Shown here one piece after another: positions 25,742 to 34,670 of a stretch of DNA of 64,000 nucleotides (its first letter is position 1; the number at the start of each line of letters is the position of its first letter). A program made the translations under genes and the position numbers. The stretch lies in the NCBI RefSeq assembly GCF_003697845.1, contig NZ_RDQE01000001.1, positions 338,030 to 402,029 of the forward strand, given 5' to 3'. The stretch comes from Halobellus captivus (GTDB lineage Archaea; Halobacteriota; Halobacteria; Halobacteriales; Haloferacaceae). The notes beneath the pieces were generated by a model, which ran no database searches, was not told the DNA's origin, and saw nothing but the letters and a program-made list of their open reading frames with translations.

Positions 25742-26059
25742 ATGCAATTCTGCGACGAGTGTGGTTCGATCATGCACACGGAGGGCGACGCGTGGGTGTG
25801 CCGCTCCTGTGAGAACGAGGAGCCGCGGGATTCGCAAGCGGAAGCGGCGATGGCGACCCGGGAGGGGCAGCGGGACGACGGGGCACCCGCCGTGGCCGAT
25901 ACGACCCGAGGTTCCACAGAGACGGTGCGGGAGCCCTGTCCGGCGGACGACTGCGACGGCGAGCGGGCCTCCTCCGAGATGATGCCGAAGCCGGGCGGTT
26001 CCTACGAGGTTCGGCTGTTCACCTGCGTCGAGTGCGGCCACAAGTGGCGCGAGTCCTGA
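25742..26059 (+). CDS. TFS/RPB9/RPA12-type zinc-ribbon transcription factor without catalytic DE
   Basis: A 105-residue protein with an N-terminal ribbon ('CDECG' 4-7 and 'CRSC' 21-24), an acidic linker and a C-terminal ribbon ('CPADDC' and 'CVECGHKW'). TFS proteins stimulate transcript cleavage through an Asp-Glu pair at the tip of the C-terminal hairpin. Here that region reads 'MMPKPGGSYEVRLFTC' with no DE pair. It therefore looks like a paralogue that binds RNA polymerase without cleavage activity. The ATG at 25742 is preferred over a TTG two codons upstream. Confidence 0.88.
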   Translation: MQFCDECGSIMHTEGDAWVCRSCENEEPRDSQAEAAMATREGQRDDGAPAVADTTRGSTETVREPCPADDCDGERASSEMMPKPGGSYEVRLFTCVECGHKWRES

Positions 26060-26131
26060 CGGCGCATCTCGCGGACCTCTCCGCTTAAATACGGACGAAA
26101 TCCCCTCCTCGTTCCCCCCAGGGATGGACGC

Positions 26132-28822
26132 CTACTCCACGATGTCGATCGCGGGGCGACCGGGTTCGGCGTGGCGGGCCGTCTCCGGATCGGCGTCCGC
26201 GGCGCGCTCGACGACGACGGGGGCGTCGAACTCGCGTTCGACCAGCCAGGCGGCCGCGCGCAGCGCGGCGTACTCCTCGTCGCCCGAGAGCGTCTCGGAG
26301 AGCGCCTCCCGCTCCGCCTGGAGATCCTGTCCGTAAGAGGCGGCCTCGTCGCCCTGCTCGCGGATGTGGTCTTCGGCCATCAGCTCGCCGATCAGGTTGT
26401 CGGCGTCGCTGTCGATCGCGATCTCGAGCGCGTCGTACTTCCAGTCGGGCGCGACGACGACGTCGATCCGCTCGGGGTCCTCGATCCCGGCGACCTCGAC
26501 GATGTCGCGCACGTCCTCGCGGGTGTTCGCCACCAGCCGCCGGCGACGCTCGACCGTCCCGCGGTCGGCGGTCGCGCTCGGCCAGTCGGCCTCGACGACG
26601 AACCCGTCGCGGCCGAGCGTCTCCCACAGCTCCTCGGCGAGGTGCGGGGCGACCGGGGCGAGCAGGCGGATCGCGGCGTCCAGCCCGCGCTCGTAGACCG
26701 TCGGATTCGGCTCCGCATGCTCTCGATATCCACGGAGCGTCCGAACGAGGTCCTGCGTCTCGCGTAACGCGACGTTGAACGTGAGGTCGTCGTACTCGTC
26801 GCCGGCGATGACGACGGCGGCGTCGACCTCGTCGGCGACGTACTCGTCGACGGTGTCGCGGTCGGCGTCCGCGCCAGTGGTCGCCACGTCGCCGGCGGCG
26901 TAGCCCTCGACGAGGTCGGCGAGCCGGGCCAGGAACCGGTGGGTCGACTTGACGCCCTCCTCGGACCAGTCGAAGTCGCGCTCGGGCTGGGCGGCCTGCA
27001 TCATGAACAGTCGGGCCGTGTCCGCGCCGTACTCGTCGACGATCCGCTGGGGCGAGACGACGTTGCCCTTGGATTTGGACATCTTCTCGCCCTCGAGTTG
27101 GACCATCCCCTGTGCGAGCAGGTTCGTGAACGGCTCGCGGTGTTCGAGCCCCTCCTCGTCCGCGAGCACCTTGGTGAAGAAGCGCGAGTACAGCAGATGC
27201 ATCACGGCGTGTTCGATGCCGCCGACGTACTGGTCGACCGGCATCCAGTCGTTGGCCCGCTCCAGATCGAAGGGGGCGTCCTCGAGGTCCGGCGAGACGT
27301 ATCGCAGGAAGTACCACGAGGAGTCGACGAACGTGTCCATCGTGTCGGTCTCGCGGATCGCGTCCGCGCCGCACTCCGGACACGTCGTCGCCTTCCACTC
27401 CTCGGCGGCGTCGAGCGGGTTGCCGGTCGTGTTGATGAACTCGGGCAGTTCGACGGGGAGGTCCTCGTCGGGCACCAGGGTCGGCCCGCAGTCCTCACAG
27501 TGGATCACCGGGATCGGCGTCCCCCAGTAGCGCTGTCTCGAGATCCCCCAGTCGCGGAGCTGGTACTGCGTGCTCGCCTCGGCGCTCTCGATCTCCGCGG
27601 TCAGCCGTTCGCGGGCGGTCTCGCTGTCGAGCCCGTCGTACTCGCCGGAGTTCACGAGGACGCCGTCCGCCGTGAACGCCTCCTCGCTCACGTCGGGGAC
27701 CGTCGGCTCGACGTCGCCGCCCGCCGCGTCGCCGACTTCGTCCTCTCCGGGTTCGGGCGCGATCACCGGACGGATCTCGATGCCCTTCTTCGTCGCGAAC
27801 GCGTGGTCGCGCTCGTCGTGGGCCGGGACGGCCATCAGCGCGCCCGTCCCCACGTCCGAGAGGACGAAGTCGGCGACGAAGACCGGGATCTCCTCGCCGG
27901 TGACCGGGTTCGTGGCGGTCGATCCGGTGTCGACGCCGTTCGGCTCGTCGCCGTCGGGGTCGGCCTCGTGGTGGACGAACTCGTGGACCGCGTCGTCCTC
28001 CTCGGCCAGCCGCTCGCTTATCGGGTGGTCGGGCGCGAGCGCGAAGAACGTCGCGCCGTGGATCGTGTCGAGGCGGGTCGTGAACGCCGTGACGGGACCG
28101 TGACCTTCCACGACGAAATCCACCTCACTGCCGTGCTGGCGGCCGATCCAGTTGCGCTGCATCTGGCGGACCGAGTTGGGCCATCCCTCCAGGTCGTCGA
28201 TGGCGTCGAGCAGCTCGTCCGCGTACTCGGTGATCTCCAGGAACCACTGGTCCAGGTCGCGGGTCTCGACCGGCGTGTCACACCGCCAGCACAGCTCCGC
28301 CTCGCCCTCGACCTGCTCGTCGGCGAGCACCGTCTCACAGGAGGGACACCAGTTCACCTCGGCCTCGCGGCGCTCGACGAGTCCGGCGTCGGAGAACCGC
28401 GAGAAGAGCCACTGGTTCCACTCGTAGTACTCCGGAGTACAGGTGGTGACCTCCCGGTCCCAGTCGTAGCCGAACCCCATCGACTTCATCTGGCCGCGCA
28501 TCGTGTCGATGCAGTCGAACGTCCAGTCGCGGGGGTTGGTGTCGCGCTCCTTCGCGGCGTTTTCGGCCGGGAGGCCGAAGGCGTCCCACCCCATCGGGTG
28601 AAGCACGTCGTCGCCGCACATTCGGCGGTAGCGGGCGTACGCGTCCGTGATCGTGTAGTTTCGGACGTGGCCCATGTGGAGCTTCCCGGACGGATACGGG
28701 TACATCCCGAGGACGTACGTCGGGTCGTCGACGTCGTCCGGCGTGCGGTACACGGAGGCGTCCGTCCACGCCTCCTGCCACCGACTCTCGACCGCGGTGT
28801 GGTCGTAGGGCTCCTGAGACAT
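26132..28822 (-). CDS. leuS: Leucyl-tRNA synthetase (bacterial type)
   Basis: An 896-residue class I synthetase. The HIGH motif is 'PYPSGKLHMGH' (42-52), the KMSKS loop is 'EKMSKSKGN' near 580, and an editing CP1 domain spans about 230-420 ('TTRLDTIHGATFFALAP', 'VPAHDERDHAFA'). Two zinc-knuckle pairs ('CPSCE...CWRC' and 'CEDC...CPEC') are present. The sequence is of bacterial LeuS type, as known for haloarchaea. ATG at 28822 was chosen; the longer frame upstream lacks similarity. A TATA-like GCTATACG (minus sense) is about 35 nt upstream. Divergent from thrC. Confidence 0.97.
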   Translation of the reverse strand: MSQEPYDHTAVESRWQEAWTDASVYRTPDDVDDPTYVLGMYPYPSGKLHMGHVRNYTITDAYARYRRMCGDDVLHPMGWDAFGLPAENAAKERDTNPRDWTFDCIDTMRGQMKSMGFGYDWDREVTTCTPEYYEWNQWLFSRFSDAGLVERREAEVNWCPSCETVLADEQVEGEAELCWRCDTPVETRDLDQWFLEITEYADELLDAIDDLEGWPNSVRQMQRNWIGRQHGSEVDFVVEGHGPVTAFTTRLDTIHGATFFALAPDHPISERLAEEDDAVHEFVHHEADPDGDEPNGVDTGSTATNPVTGEEIPVFVADFVLSDVGTGALMAVPAHDERDHAFATKKGIEIRPVIAPEPGEDEVGDAAGGDVEPTVPDVSEEAFTADGVLVNSGEYDGLDSETARERLTAEIESAEASTQYQLRDWGISRQRYWGTPIPVIHCEDCGPTLVPDEDLPVELPEFINTTGNPLDAAEEWKATTCPECGADAIRETDTMDTFVDSSWYFLRYVSPDLEDAPFDLERANDWMPVDQYVGGIEHAVMHLLYSRFFTKVLADEEGLEHREPFTNLLAQGMVQLEGEKMSKSKGNVVSPQRIVDEYGADTARLFMMQAAQPERDFDWSEEGVKSTHRFLARLADLVEGYAAGDVATTGADADRDTVDEYVADEVDAAVVIAGDEYDDLTFNVALRETQDLVRTLRGYREHAEPNPTVYERGLDAAIRLLAPVAPHLAEELWETLGRDGFVVEADWPSATADRGTVERRRRLVANTREDVRDIVEVAGIEDPERIDVVVAPDWKYDALEIAIDSDADNLIGELMAEDHIREQGDEAASYGQDLQAEREALSETLSGDEEYAALRAAAWLVEREFDAPVVVERAADADPETARHAEPGRPAIDIVE

Positions 28823-28826
28823 CTGC

Positions 28827-28833
28827 TTATATA
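28827..28833 (+). promoter_or_regulatory. TTATATA box between leuS and thrC
   Basis: TTATATA on the plus strand resembles the other plus-sense boxes in this window and could drive thrC with a leader of about 110 nt. It also lies 5-11 nt upstream of the leuS start codon. Which gene it serves is uncertain. Confidence 0.4.
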
Positions 28834-28969
28834 CTCGTGATGCGGTCGGCGTCGTATAGCTTTCCATCCGCAGGGAAGCCGACGAACCGCGACGGGGCGT
28901 CGACGTCGCGGTCACCGAGGGTCGATCGTGGTCTGCGGCCGATGGATTCTCGTCCCCGCCCACGGACGC

Positions 28970-30205
28970 ATGGATATGGACCACGTCGAAACGCTAGAGT
29001 GTACGCTCTGTGGTGCCGAGTACGACCCCGACCAGGTGATCTACACCTGTCCCGAACACCCGGGCGTGAAGGGTATCCTCGAGGTGAAATACGACTACGA
29101 ACGGGTGCTCGATCGGTTCGACGAACCCCTCGACGGGAGGATCGGCTCGCAGTGGAAGTACCGGGCGTTCCTCCCCGTCGCCGACGATGTCGAACCCGTG
29201 ACGCTCGGCGAGGGCGGCACTCCCCTCCTCGACGCCCCCCGACTCGGCGACGAACTCGGCGTCGACCTGCGTGTGAAGGACGACGGCCGGAATCCAACCG
29301 GCGTGTTGAAGGACCGCGCGACCGGCGTCTCGACCACCAAGGCGAGGGAGTTCGGGATCGACGTCGTCACCTGCGCCTCCACCGGAAACGCCGCCGCGTC
29401 GCTCGCCGGCTTCGCCGCCCGCGGCGGCTTCGACTGTCGCCTGTTCGTTCCCGGCGACGCTCCCGAGGGGAAGCTGGCACAGCCGCTCGTCTACGGCGCG
29501 GACGTCCTCGGCGTCCGCGGCAGCTACGACGAGGCGTACGACCTCAGCATGGAGGTCACCGAGGAGTTCGGCTGGTACAACCGCAACGCCGCGGTCAACC
29601 CCTTCCAGGTCGAGGGGAAACGGACCGTGGGCCACGAGCTGGCCGAACAAACCCGTGGAGAGGTCCCCGACTGGCTCGTCTTCTCGATGGGCGACGGCTG
29701 TACCATCGCCGGCGGCTGGAAGGGCTTTCGCGAGTTCGCCGACCTCGACCTCGTCGAGGAGGCTCCACGGATGCTCGGCGTCCAGGCCGAGGGCGCGAGC
29801 GCGATCCACGACGCCTTCCACGAACACGACGACGTCGACGAGGTCGCCGACACCGTCGCCGACAGCATCTCGGTCGGTCGCCCCCGAAACACGGTGAAGG
29901 CGTGTTCGGCGCTCGAGGAGAGCGACGGGGAGTCGCTGCTCGTGAGCGACGAGGAGATCCTCGCGGCGGAGTCGCTTCTGGGGCGAACCGAGGGGATCTA
30001 CGCCGAACCCGCCGCGGCCACCCCGGTCGCCGGTCTCCGAAAGGCGCGCGAGGCGGGGATCGTCGAGGCGGGCGAGTCGGTCGCCGTCGTCGTCACCGGA
30101 ACCGGACTGAAGGACACGCAGAGCGCGATGCGAGCCGGCGGCGAGGTCGCTGCCGTCGATCCCGACGTCCGGGAGGTGATCGAGCGATACGGCGAGGGAA
30201 GCTGA
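28970..30205 (+). CDS. thrC: Threonine synthase
   Basis: A 411-residue PLP enzyme converting O-phosphohomoserine to threonine. Zinc-ribbon cysteines are visible at the N-terminus ('CTLCGAEY', then 'YTCPEH'). 'TLGEGGTPLL' (78-87) and the Schiff-base lysine K114 in 'TGVLKDRATG' precede 'CASTGNAAASLAGFAA'; 'FSMGDGCTIAGGWKGF' and 'VTGTGLKDTQSA' mark the later PLP-phosphate contacts. ATGs at 28970 and 28976 are both possible starts. It is divergent from leuS. Confidence 0.94.
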   Translation: MDMDHVETLECTLCGAEYDPDQVIYTCPEHPGVKGILEVKYDYERVLDRFDEPLDGRIGSQWKYRAFLPVADDVEPVTLGEGGTPLLDAPRLGDELGVDLRVKDDGRNPTGVLKDRATGVSTTKAREFGIDVVTCASTGNAAASLAGFAARGGFDCRLFVPGDAPEGKLAQPLVYGADVLGVRGSYDEAYDLSMEVTEEFGWYNRNAAVNPFQVEGKRTVGHELAEQTRGEVPDWLVFSMGDGCTIAGGWKGFREFADLDLVEEAPRMLGVQAEGASAIHDAFHEHDDVDEVADTVADSISVGRPRNTVKACSALEESDGESLLVSDEEILAAESLLGRTEGIYAEPAAATPVAGLRKAREAGIVEAGESVAVVVTGTGLKDTQSAMRAGGEVAAVDPDVREVIERYGEGS

Positions 30206-30215
30206 TCCGACGGCC

Positions 30216-32534
30216 CTACAGCTTTTCCGCGTCCCGAGCCTGCTCGGCGCGCCGGTCGGCCTGTTCCAGCCGGTTTCCGGCCGCGTTCGAGAGTCCGGGC
30301 GGAAGCCCGCTTCGAGCCGCCTCCAGCCGCTCGGAGACGCGCTGGAGCCGCTCGGCGACGACCTCGAGCTGTCGGTCCGTGTTCCCCCGGTCGCCCTCGC
30401 GAGCCCGCTCCTCGGCCCGCTCTGCGGCGTCGACGACGGCCGCGAGCGCGCGCTCGAGCCCCTGAACCGCGTTTTCGGGACCGCCACCGGAGCCGCTCGA
30501 GCCGCCCGAGTCGTCGGTTCCGGAGGACCCGCCGCTTCCGCCGTTACCGTCGTCGTCATCGTCGCCGTCATCGCTGTCGTCGCCATCATCGCCGTCGTCG
30601 TCATCTCCGTCGTCGCCGTCCTCCGCGTCGGCCGCCGCCGCGACCGCCGCGCGCGTCTCCTCCGCGATGTCGGCTAAAAAGCCTGCGAGCGGCGCCTTCC
30701 CGGTCTCGGGGCGGTCGATCCGGACGCCGCCCTCGGCTGCCGGGTCGGGATTGACCCGGTACGCGCCGACCTCGTCGTCGGCGTCGCGCACCTCTGTCGT
30801 GTAGGCACCCCCGGAATGGACGTACACCGCGTCCGATCCCTCCGTCGACGACTCGTATATCCGGCCCGCGAAGTCGTCCTCGAGGGCCGTCCCGACCACG
30901 TCGGTCTCCGATCCGTCGTCCGTGATCTCCAGTTTCGTCGCGTCCTCGCGCGCGACGAGCGGGATCTCCCCGTCGACGCCGGCGACCGTCACCGGGTCGG
31001 TCTCGTCCTCGGCCGGATCGACGGCAAGCCGCTCGCTGTGCGGGGCCCGTCCCGCGCCGTTGACAGTGAGCCGGTGGTCGCCGCTCTCGACGTCGCGAAC
31101 GACCGCGACGCCGCCGAACGTCGGCACGGCCTCCGGGTCGCTCTCCAGGAGGGCGACCGACTCGACGCCGGATTCCGTGGTCGTCAGCCCCTCGTTCTCG
31201 GGGGCGTCGTCGCTCGTGACGGCGTCCGTGACGCGCGCCACGACGGTGTTGACCGGCGTGGGGTCGCCGATCGCGTCGTACCGGTCGGCCAGCTCCGCGC
31301 GGTGGTTCGGCGCGGTGATGTCGGCGGCCGGGTTGTCGTACCGCGGCTGCTCCCACGGCACCCCGGTCGTCGTGAGGTGACCCGCGACCGCGTCCTCGAC
31401 CGCCCGTGGAACCGCGAACTCGAAGCTCAGCTGCGGGCCGACGAACGCGTCGATGTCCTCGAGTTCCGCGCTGGCGACGAGGTCGTACGGGACGGTCGCG
31501 CTTCGTCCGTCGCTCCCTCCACCGTCGGCGTCGCCGTCGCCAGCCTCGCCTCCTTCGACGCGTTCGGCGTGCTCGAAGGCGATCCCCGTCTCACGCAGCG
31601 GGAGGTCGGTCGGCGGCGACGTCAGCGCGTCGAGCGAGCGCACGGTGAGCGCGGCGTCGATCAGCGACTCGGGATCGACCGCGGGGAGTCGGTCGTGGTC
31701 ATAGACGGGCGCGCCCTCGTACTCCGGGACGACGAACGGGAGCCGCGCGCCCTCGTCGCGGGGGAGCCCGTAGGCGAGCGGCACCTCCGCGAGGTCCGCG
31801 ATCCCCTCGATCGCGGAGTTCGTGACGTCCGCGAGCAGCCCGTCGGCGCTCACGCGCTGGAACCGGTCGGGCACCTCGTTGACCGACAGCGTCGAGGAGT
31901 GCGAGCCGAGCTCCGGGAGGATCCGCGGGACCCGGTCGGGGTCCGGATCGAGGAACTCGTTGTTGGGAACCCGCCGGGAGTGCGAGCTGGCGACGTACAG
32001 CTGCGGCTCGTCGGTGTCGCGATCGACGAAGACGTGGAGCACCTCCCAGTCGTGCCAGTGGAAGTTGGCGGTGAACTGGTCGAACGCGGAGTAGAACCAG
32101 AACTGAACGACGTCGAGCGGGGAGTCCTCGTACTCGACGCCGTGGTAGAAGACGGTCGGGTCCGGCGGGGCCGGCGTCTCGTCCGGATCGCCCGCGGTCC
32201 CCTCGAACCGCTCGTGATAGCCGTTCAGCGCGTCGAAGCCGTCGACGACCGTCTCGCCGTCGCGCTCGCTCGTGTAGGGTTGCGGGTCCGTCGGGAACCA
32301 CGGCTCGTGGACGTCGAAGTACAGCGCCGGGGCGAACCGCGTCGCGAGCTCGCGGACGCGGTCGTCGTCCATCCCGGCCGTCCCGGCGTCGGTCCCCCGT
32401 TCGAGGGCCGAACAGCCCGCGAGCGAGGTCGCACCCGCGCCGCCGACCGCGGCGAGGAACGCCCGGCGGCCGAGAACTGCCCGCCGATCGAGGGTCGTTC
32501 GATCGGCCGTCGTTCGGGAGCCTTCCGATGTCAT
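30216..32534 (-). CDS. Large Tat-type lipoprotein of unknown function
   Basis: A 772-residue exported protein. Two twin-arginine pairs (17-18, 23-24) lead 'RRAFLAAVGGAGATSLAGC' with lipobox cysteine C41. The folded domain (about 50-600) begins 'ALYFDVHEPWFPTDPQPYTS' and contains 'FHWHDWEVLHVFVD', a His/Asp/Trp pattern recalling Vps62-like proteins. Further on, an Asp/Gly-rich linker (about 640-690) and a C-terminal coiled coil (about 695-772: 'RALAAVVDAAERAEERAREG') follow. It probably sits on the outer face of the membrane. Function unknown; start ATG 32534. Confidence 0.85.
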   Translation of the reverse strand: MTSEGSRTTADRTTLDRRAVLGRRAFLAAVGGAGATSLAGCSALERGTDAGTAGMDDDRVRELATRFAPALYFDVHEPWFPTDPQPYTSERDGETVVDGFDALNGYHERFEGTAGDPDETPAPPDPTVFYHGVEYEDSPLDVVQFWFYSAFDQFTANFHWHDWEVLHVFVDRDTDEPQLYVASSHSRRVPNNEFLDPDPDRVPRILPELGSHSSTLSVNEVPDRFQRVSADGLLADVTNSAIEGIADLAEVPLAYGLPRDEGARLPFVVPEYEGAPVYDHDRLPAVDPESLIDAALTVRSLDALTSPPTDLPLRETGIAFEHAERVEGGEAGDGDADGGGSDGRSATVPYDLVASAELEDIDAFVGPQLSFEFAVPRAVEDAVAGHLTTTGVPWEQPRYDNPAADITAPNHRAELADRYDAIGDPTPVNTVVARVTDAVTSDDAPENEGLTTTESGVESVALLESDPEAVPTFGGVAVVRDVESGDHRLTVNGAGRAPHSERLAVDPAEDETDPVTVAGVDGEIPLVAREDATKLEITDDGSETDVVGTALEDDFAGRIYESSTEGSDAVYVHSGGAYTTEVRDADDEVGAYRVNPDPAAEGGVRIDRPETGKAPLAGFLADIAEETRAAVAAAADAEDGDDGDDDDGDDGDDSDDGDDDDDGNGGSGGSSGTDDSGGSSGSGGGPENAVQGLERALAAVVDAAERAEERAREGDRGNTDRQLEVVAERLQRVSERLEAARSGLPPGLSNAAGNRLEQADRRAEQARDAEKL

Positions 32535-32617
32535 TCCGTTCGGAGACGAATACAGAGGGGAATAAGCCTTCTGACGCCGGGGGAAGGTATTTGCGCGCGG
32601 GACCGCCACTCCCGGAC

Positions 32618-33019
32618 ATGGACTCGAAGCGAGCCCTCTACTACGCCGCGATCGCGATCGGCGCGCTGATCGCGGTCAGCGTCCTCGTCTCCGTCGTCTC
32701 GGCGATCCTGAGCCTCGCGTGGGCGGTCGTCTCCGGGATCGTCTCGATCGCCGTCCTCGCCGGGATCGTCTACGTCGCCTACAAGGCCGGTTCGTGGCTG
32801 TCGGGCGGTAGCGGCGATGCCTCGACTTCGATCGACTCGATCGATGGATCGCGGTCCACATCGACCGGGACGCAGTCCTCCACGGACCGGCAGGACAGGC
32901 TCCGTCGGCAGTACGTCGAGGGCGAGATCGACGAGGCGGAGTTCGAGCGTCGGATCACCCGGGAACTGGAGAGCGAGGACCTCGACGATATCGAGCGGGA
33001 ACTCGAACGGGAGCGGTGA
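32618..33019 (+). CDS. SHOCT-domain membrane protein
   Basis: A 133-residue protein with two adjacent hydrophobic segments (about 7-57), a Ser/Thr/Asp-rich linker and a C-terminal SHOCT motif ('RRQYVEGEIDEAEFERRITRELES'). SHOCT modules often occur as oligomerisation tails. After the TGA stop the +1 frame continues for 18 codons as plausible helical protein ('RELEDSRAVEIAREMKRK'), which may be the relic of a longer C-terminus. Confidence 0.83.
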   Translation: MDSKRALYYAAIAIGALIAVSVLVSVVSAILSLAWAVVSGIVSIAVLAGIVYVAYKAGSWLSGGSGDASTSIDSIDGSRSTSTGTQSSTDRQDRLRRQYVEGEIDEAEFERRITRELESEDLDDIERELERER

Positions 33020-33092
33020 GCGGGAGCTCGAGGACTCGCGTGCAGTCGAAATCGCACGAGAGATGAAACGGAAGTAGACAAAACGGAAGGGG

Positions 33093-33116
33093 ACACTTCG
33101 ATCGGTATCGAGGTGT
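33093..33116. repeat. Inverted repeat upstream of the propeller gene
   Basis: ACACTTCGAT (33093-33102) and ATCGAGGTGT (33107-33116) are complementary apart from one G-T pair, with a 4-nt loop. It lies about 50 nt upstream of the propeller gene start and 75 nt after the SHOCT gene stop, so it may be an operator or a transcript-end hairpin. Confidence 0.6.
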
Positions 33117-33130
33117 ACGCGATTCGCAGG

Positions 33131-33140
33131 ATAGTTTTAT
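33131..33140 (+). promoter_or_regulatory. TATA-like element of the propeller gene
   Basis: ATAGTTTTAT lies 26-35 nt before the ATG at 33166, a standard leaderless spacing. Confidence 0.55.
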
Positions 33141-33165
33141 TGGGATTCCAACACGTGAAGGAGTG

Positions 33166-34578
33166 ATGGGTACGGACAAAACGGGGAATACTAACCCAGG
33201 AAACGGGCTACGCCGTCGGAGGCTACTGCAAACGACAGCAGCGGTAGGATTCAGCGCAGTTGCCACGACTGGCGAAGCGGTTACTGCACAGACTTCCGGC
33301 GGCATCGACTGGGAGTTCGAAACGGGCAACAACGTCAGAGCGGGGCCGACGGTGGTCAACGACACGGTGTATGGCGGCAGCTGGAACGGAACGGTCTACG
33401 CGGTTGACTCCGAGAGCGGCGAGGAGGTTTGGAGCTATCGTACGGACGGATCGATCCGCGGGTCTCCATCAGTCGTTAACGGTACGCTCTACGTCGGCAG
33501 TAGCGATAACAGGCTGTACGCTCTCGATGCGACCGAAGGAACCGAACAGTGGCAATACGAGACCGGCCCAGTACTGGACTTCGAAGGCGTTCCTTCCTCC
33601 CCGACAGTTAAGGAGGGAACCGTCTACGTGGGCAACCGGTTCGAAGGCGATCGCGGCGTGGGCGTTTACGCGCTGGCGGCCGAATCCGGTGATCCCAGGT
33701 GGACGTTCGAGACTGAAGGTTCGGTACAGTCGTCTCCGACGGTGGTCGACGGAACGGTATACGTAGGCTCCGACGACGAGAAACTCTATGCGTTGGCGGC
33801 TGACACTGGGGAGGAAGAATGGACGGTGGATACTGACACCGGAATCAGATCGTCGCCGACCGTAGTCGACGGAACGATCGTCGTCGCCGGCCGAAAACTG
33901 TATGCCGTCGACGCGAACAGCGGAAACGTTTCGTGGACGGTCGAGACGGGCGTCACCCAGTCGTCTCCGACGGTGCGCGGCGGGACGGTATACGTCGGCG
34001 GTTCCGATAGCCTCCTGTACGCGGTGGAGATGGATTCGGGAGAGATCCGTTGGACCGAGAACGTCGGTAGTGCTACCCGCCGGTCTTCGCCGACGGTGGC
34101 TGACGGGATGGTCTTCATCGGCTCCGAGAGTGGGAACCTATCCGCCGTCGAGGCCGAAAACGGAAACGTCGACTGGCAGGTGGACACCGGAGCACCGATC
34201 CGGTCATCGCCGACGGTGGTCGACGGGACGGTATACGTCGGCAACGATGGCGGAAGGTTGTTGGCCATCAACGGGAACGTGTCCGGCTCTAGTGAGGATT
34301 CACGAGTGATGCTGGGGACACTCGGCCATCATCACGAATGGGCCGAGACCGATCCGGACGGTGACGTCGAGACTGATAGTATGAGTCAGTCAACTACCGG
34401 AGGAGCAGAAGCAGTGGTAGACGAAGGCACAGAGACGAACGCTGAACCACCAGTATCGGAGGAAAGTAACGAAACCGAACCAGCCACACGAGACACAACC
34501 GAGGACGTAGACGGATTTACCGCACTGACCGCGATCATCGCAGTCCTCGCTTTGAAATTAACGTCATATCGACGTTGA
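33166..34578 (+). CDS. Tat-exported PQQ-like beta-propeller with C-terminal anchor
   Basis: A 470-residue exported protein. The N-terminus 'LRRRRLLQTTAAVGFSAVA' is a Tat-type signal. Residues about 45-385 form seven or eight propeller repeats, recognisable by recurring 'SSPTVVDGTVYVG' and 'LYALDA/VDS' blades, as in BamB and PQQ-like proteins. No PQQ ligands are evident. A Thr/Glu-rich spacer follows, then the C-terminus 'DGFTALTAIIAVLALKLTSYRR' in two parts, a TM segment with Arg tail resembling PGF-CTERM anchors but with D for P. Base composition is AT-richer than neighbours, suggesting acquisition. Confidence 0.87.
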   Translation: MGTDKTGNTNPGNGLRRRRLLQTTAAVGFSAVATTGEAVTAQTSGGIDWEFETGNNVRAGPTVVNDTVYGGSWNGTVYAVDSESGEEVWSYRTDGSIRGSPSVVNGTLYVGSSDNRLYALDATEGTEQWQYETGPVLDFEGVPSSPTVKEGTVYVGNRFEGDRGVGVYALAAESGDPRWTFETEGSVQSSPTVVDGTVYVGSDDEKLYALAADTGEEEWTVDTDTGIRSSPTVVDGTIVVAGRKLYAVDANSGNVSWTVETGVTQSSPTVRGGTVYVGGSDSLLYAVEMDSGEIRWTENVGSATRRSSPTVADGMVFIGSESGNLSAVEAENGNVDWQVDTGAPIRSSPTVVDGTVYVGNDGGRLLAINGNVSGSSEDSRVMLGTLGHHHEWAETDPDGDVETDSMSQSTTGGAEAVVDEGTETNAEPPVSEESNETEPATRDTTEDVDGFTALTAIIAVLALKLTSYRR

Positions 34579-34670
34579 GGACAGAAGCGGACGACGAGCA
34601 TATTCGAAACACGACGAGACTAAATCGGTTCTCCGATCGAACCACGACCGGTGAACGTCGATGGATCCAC

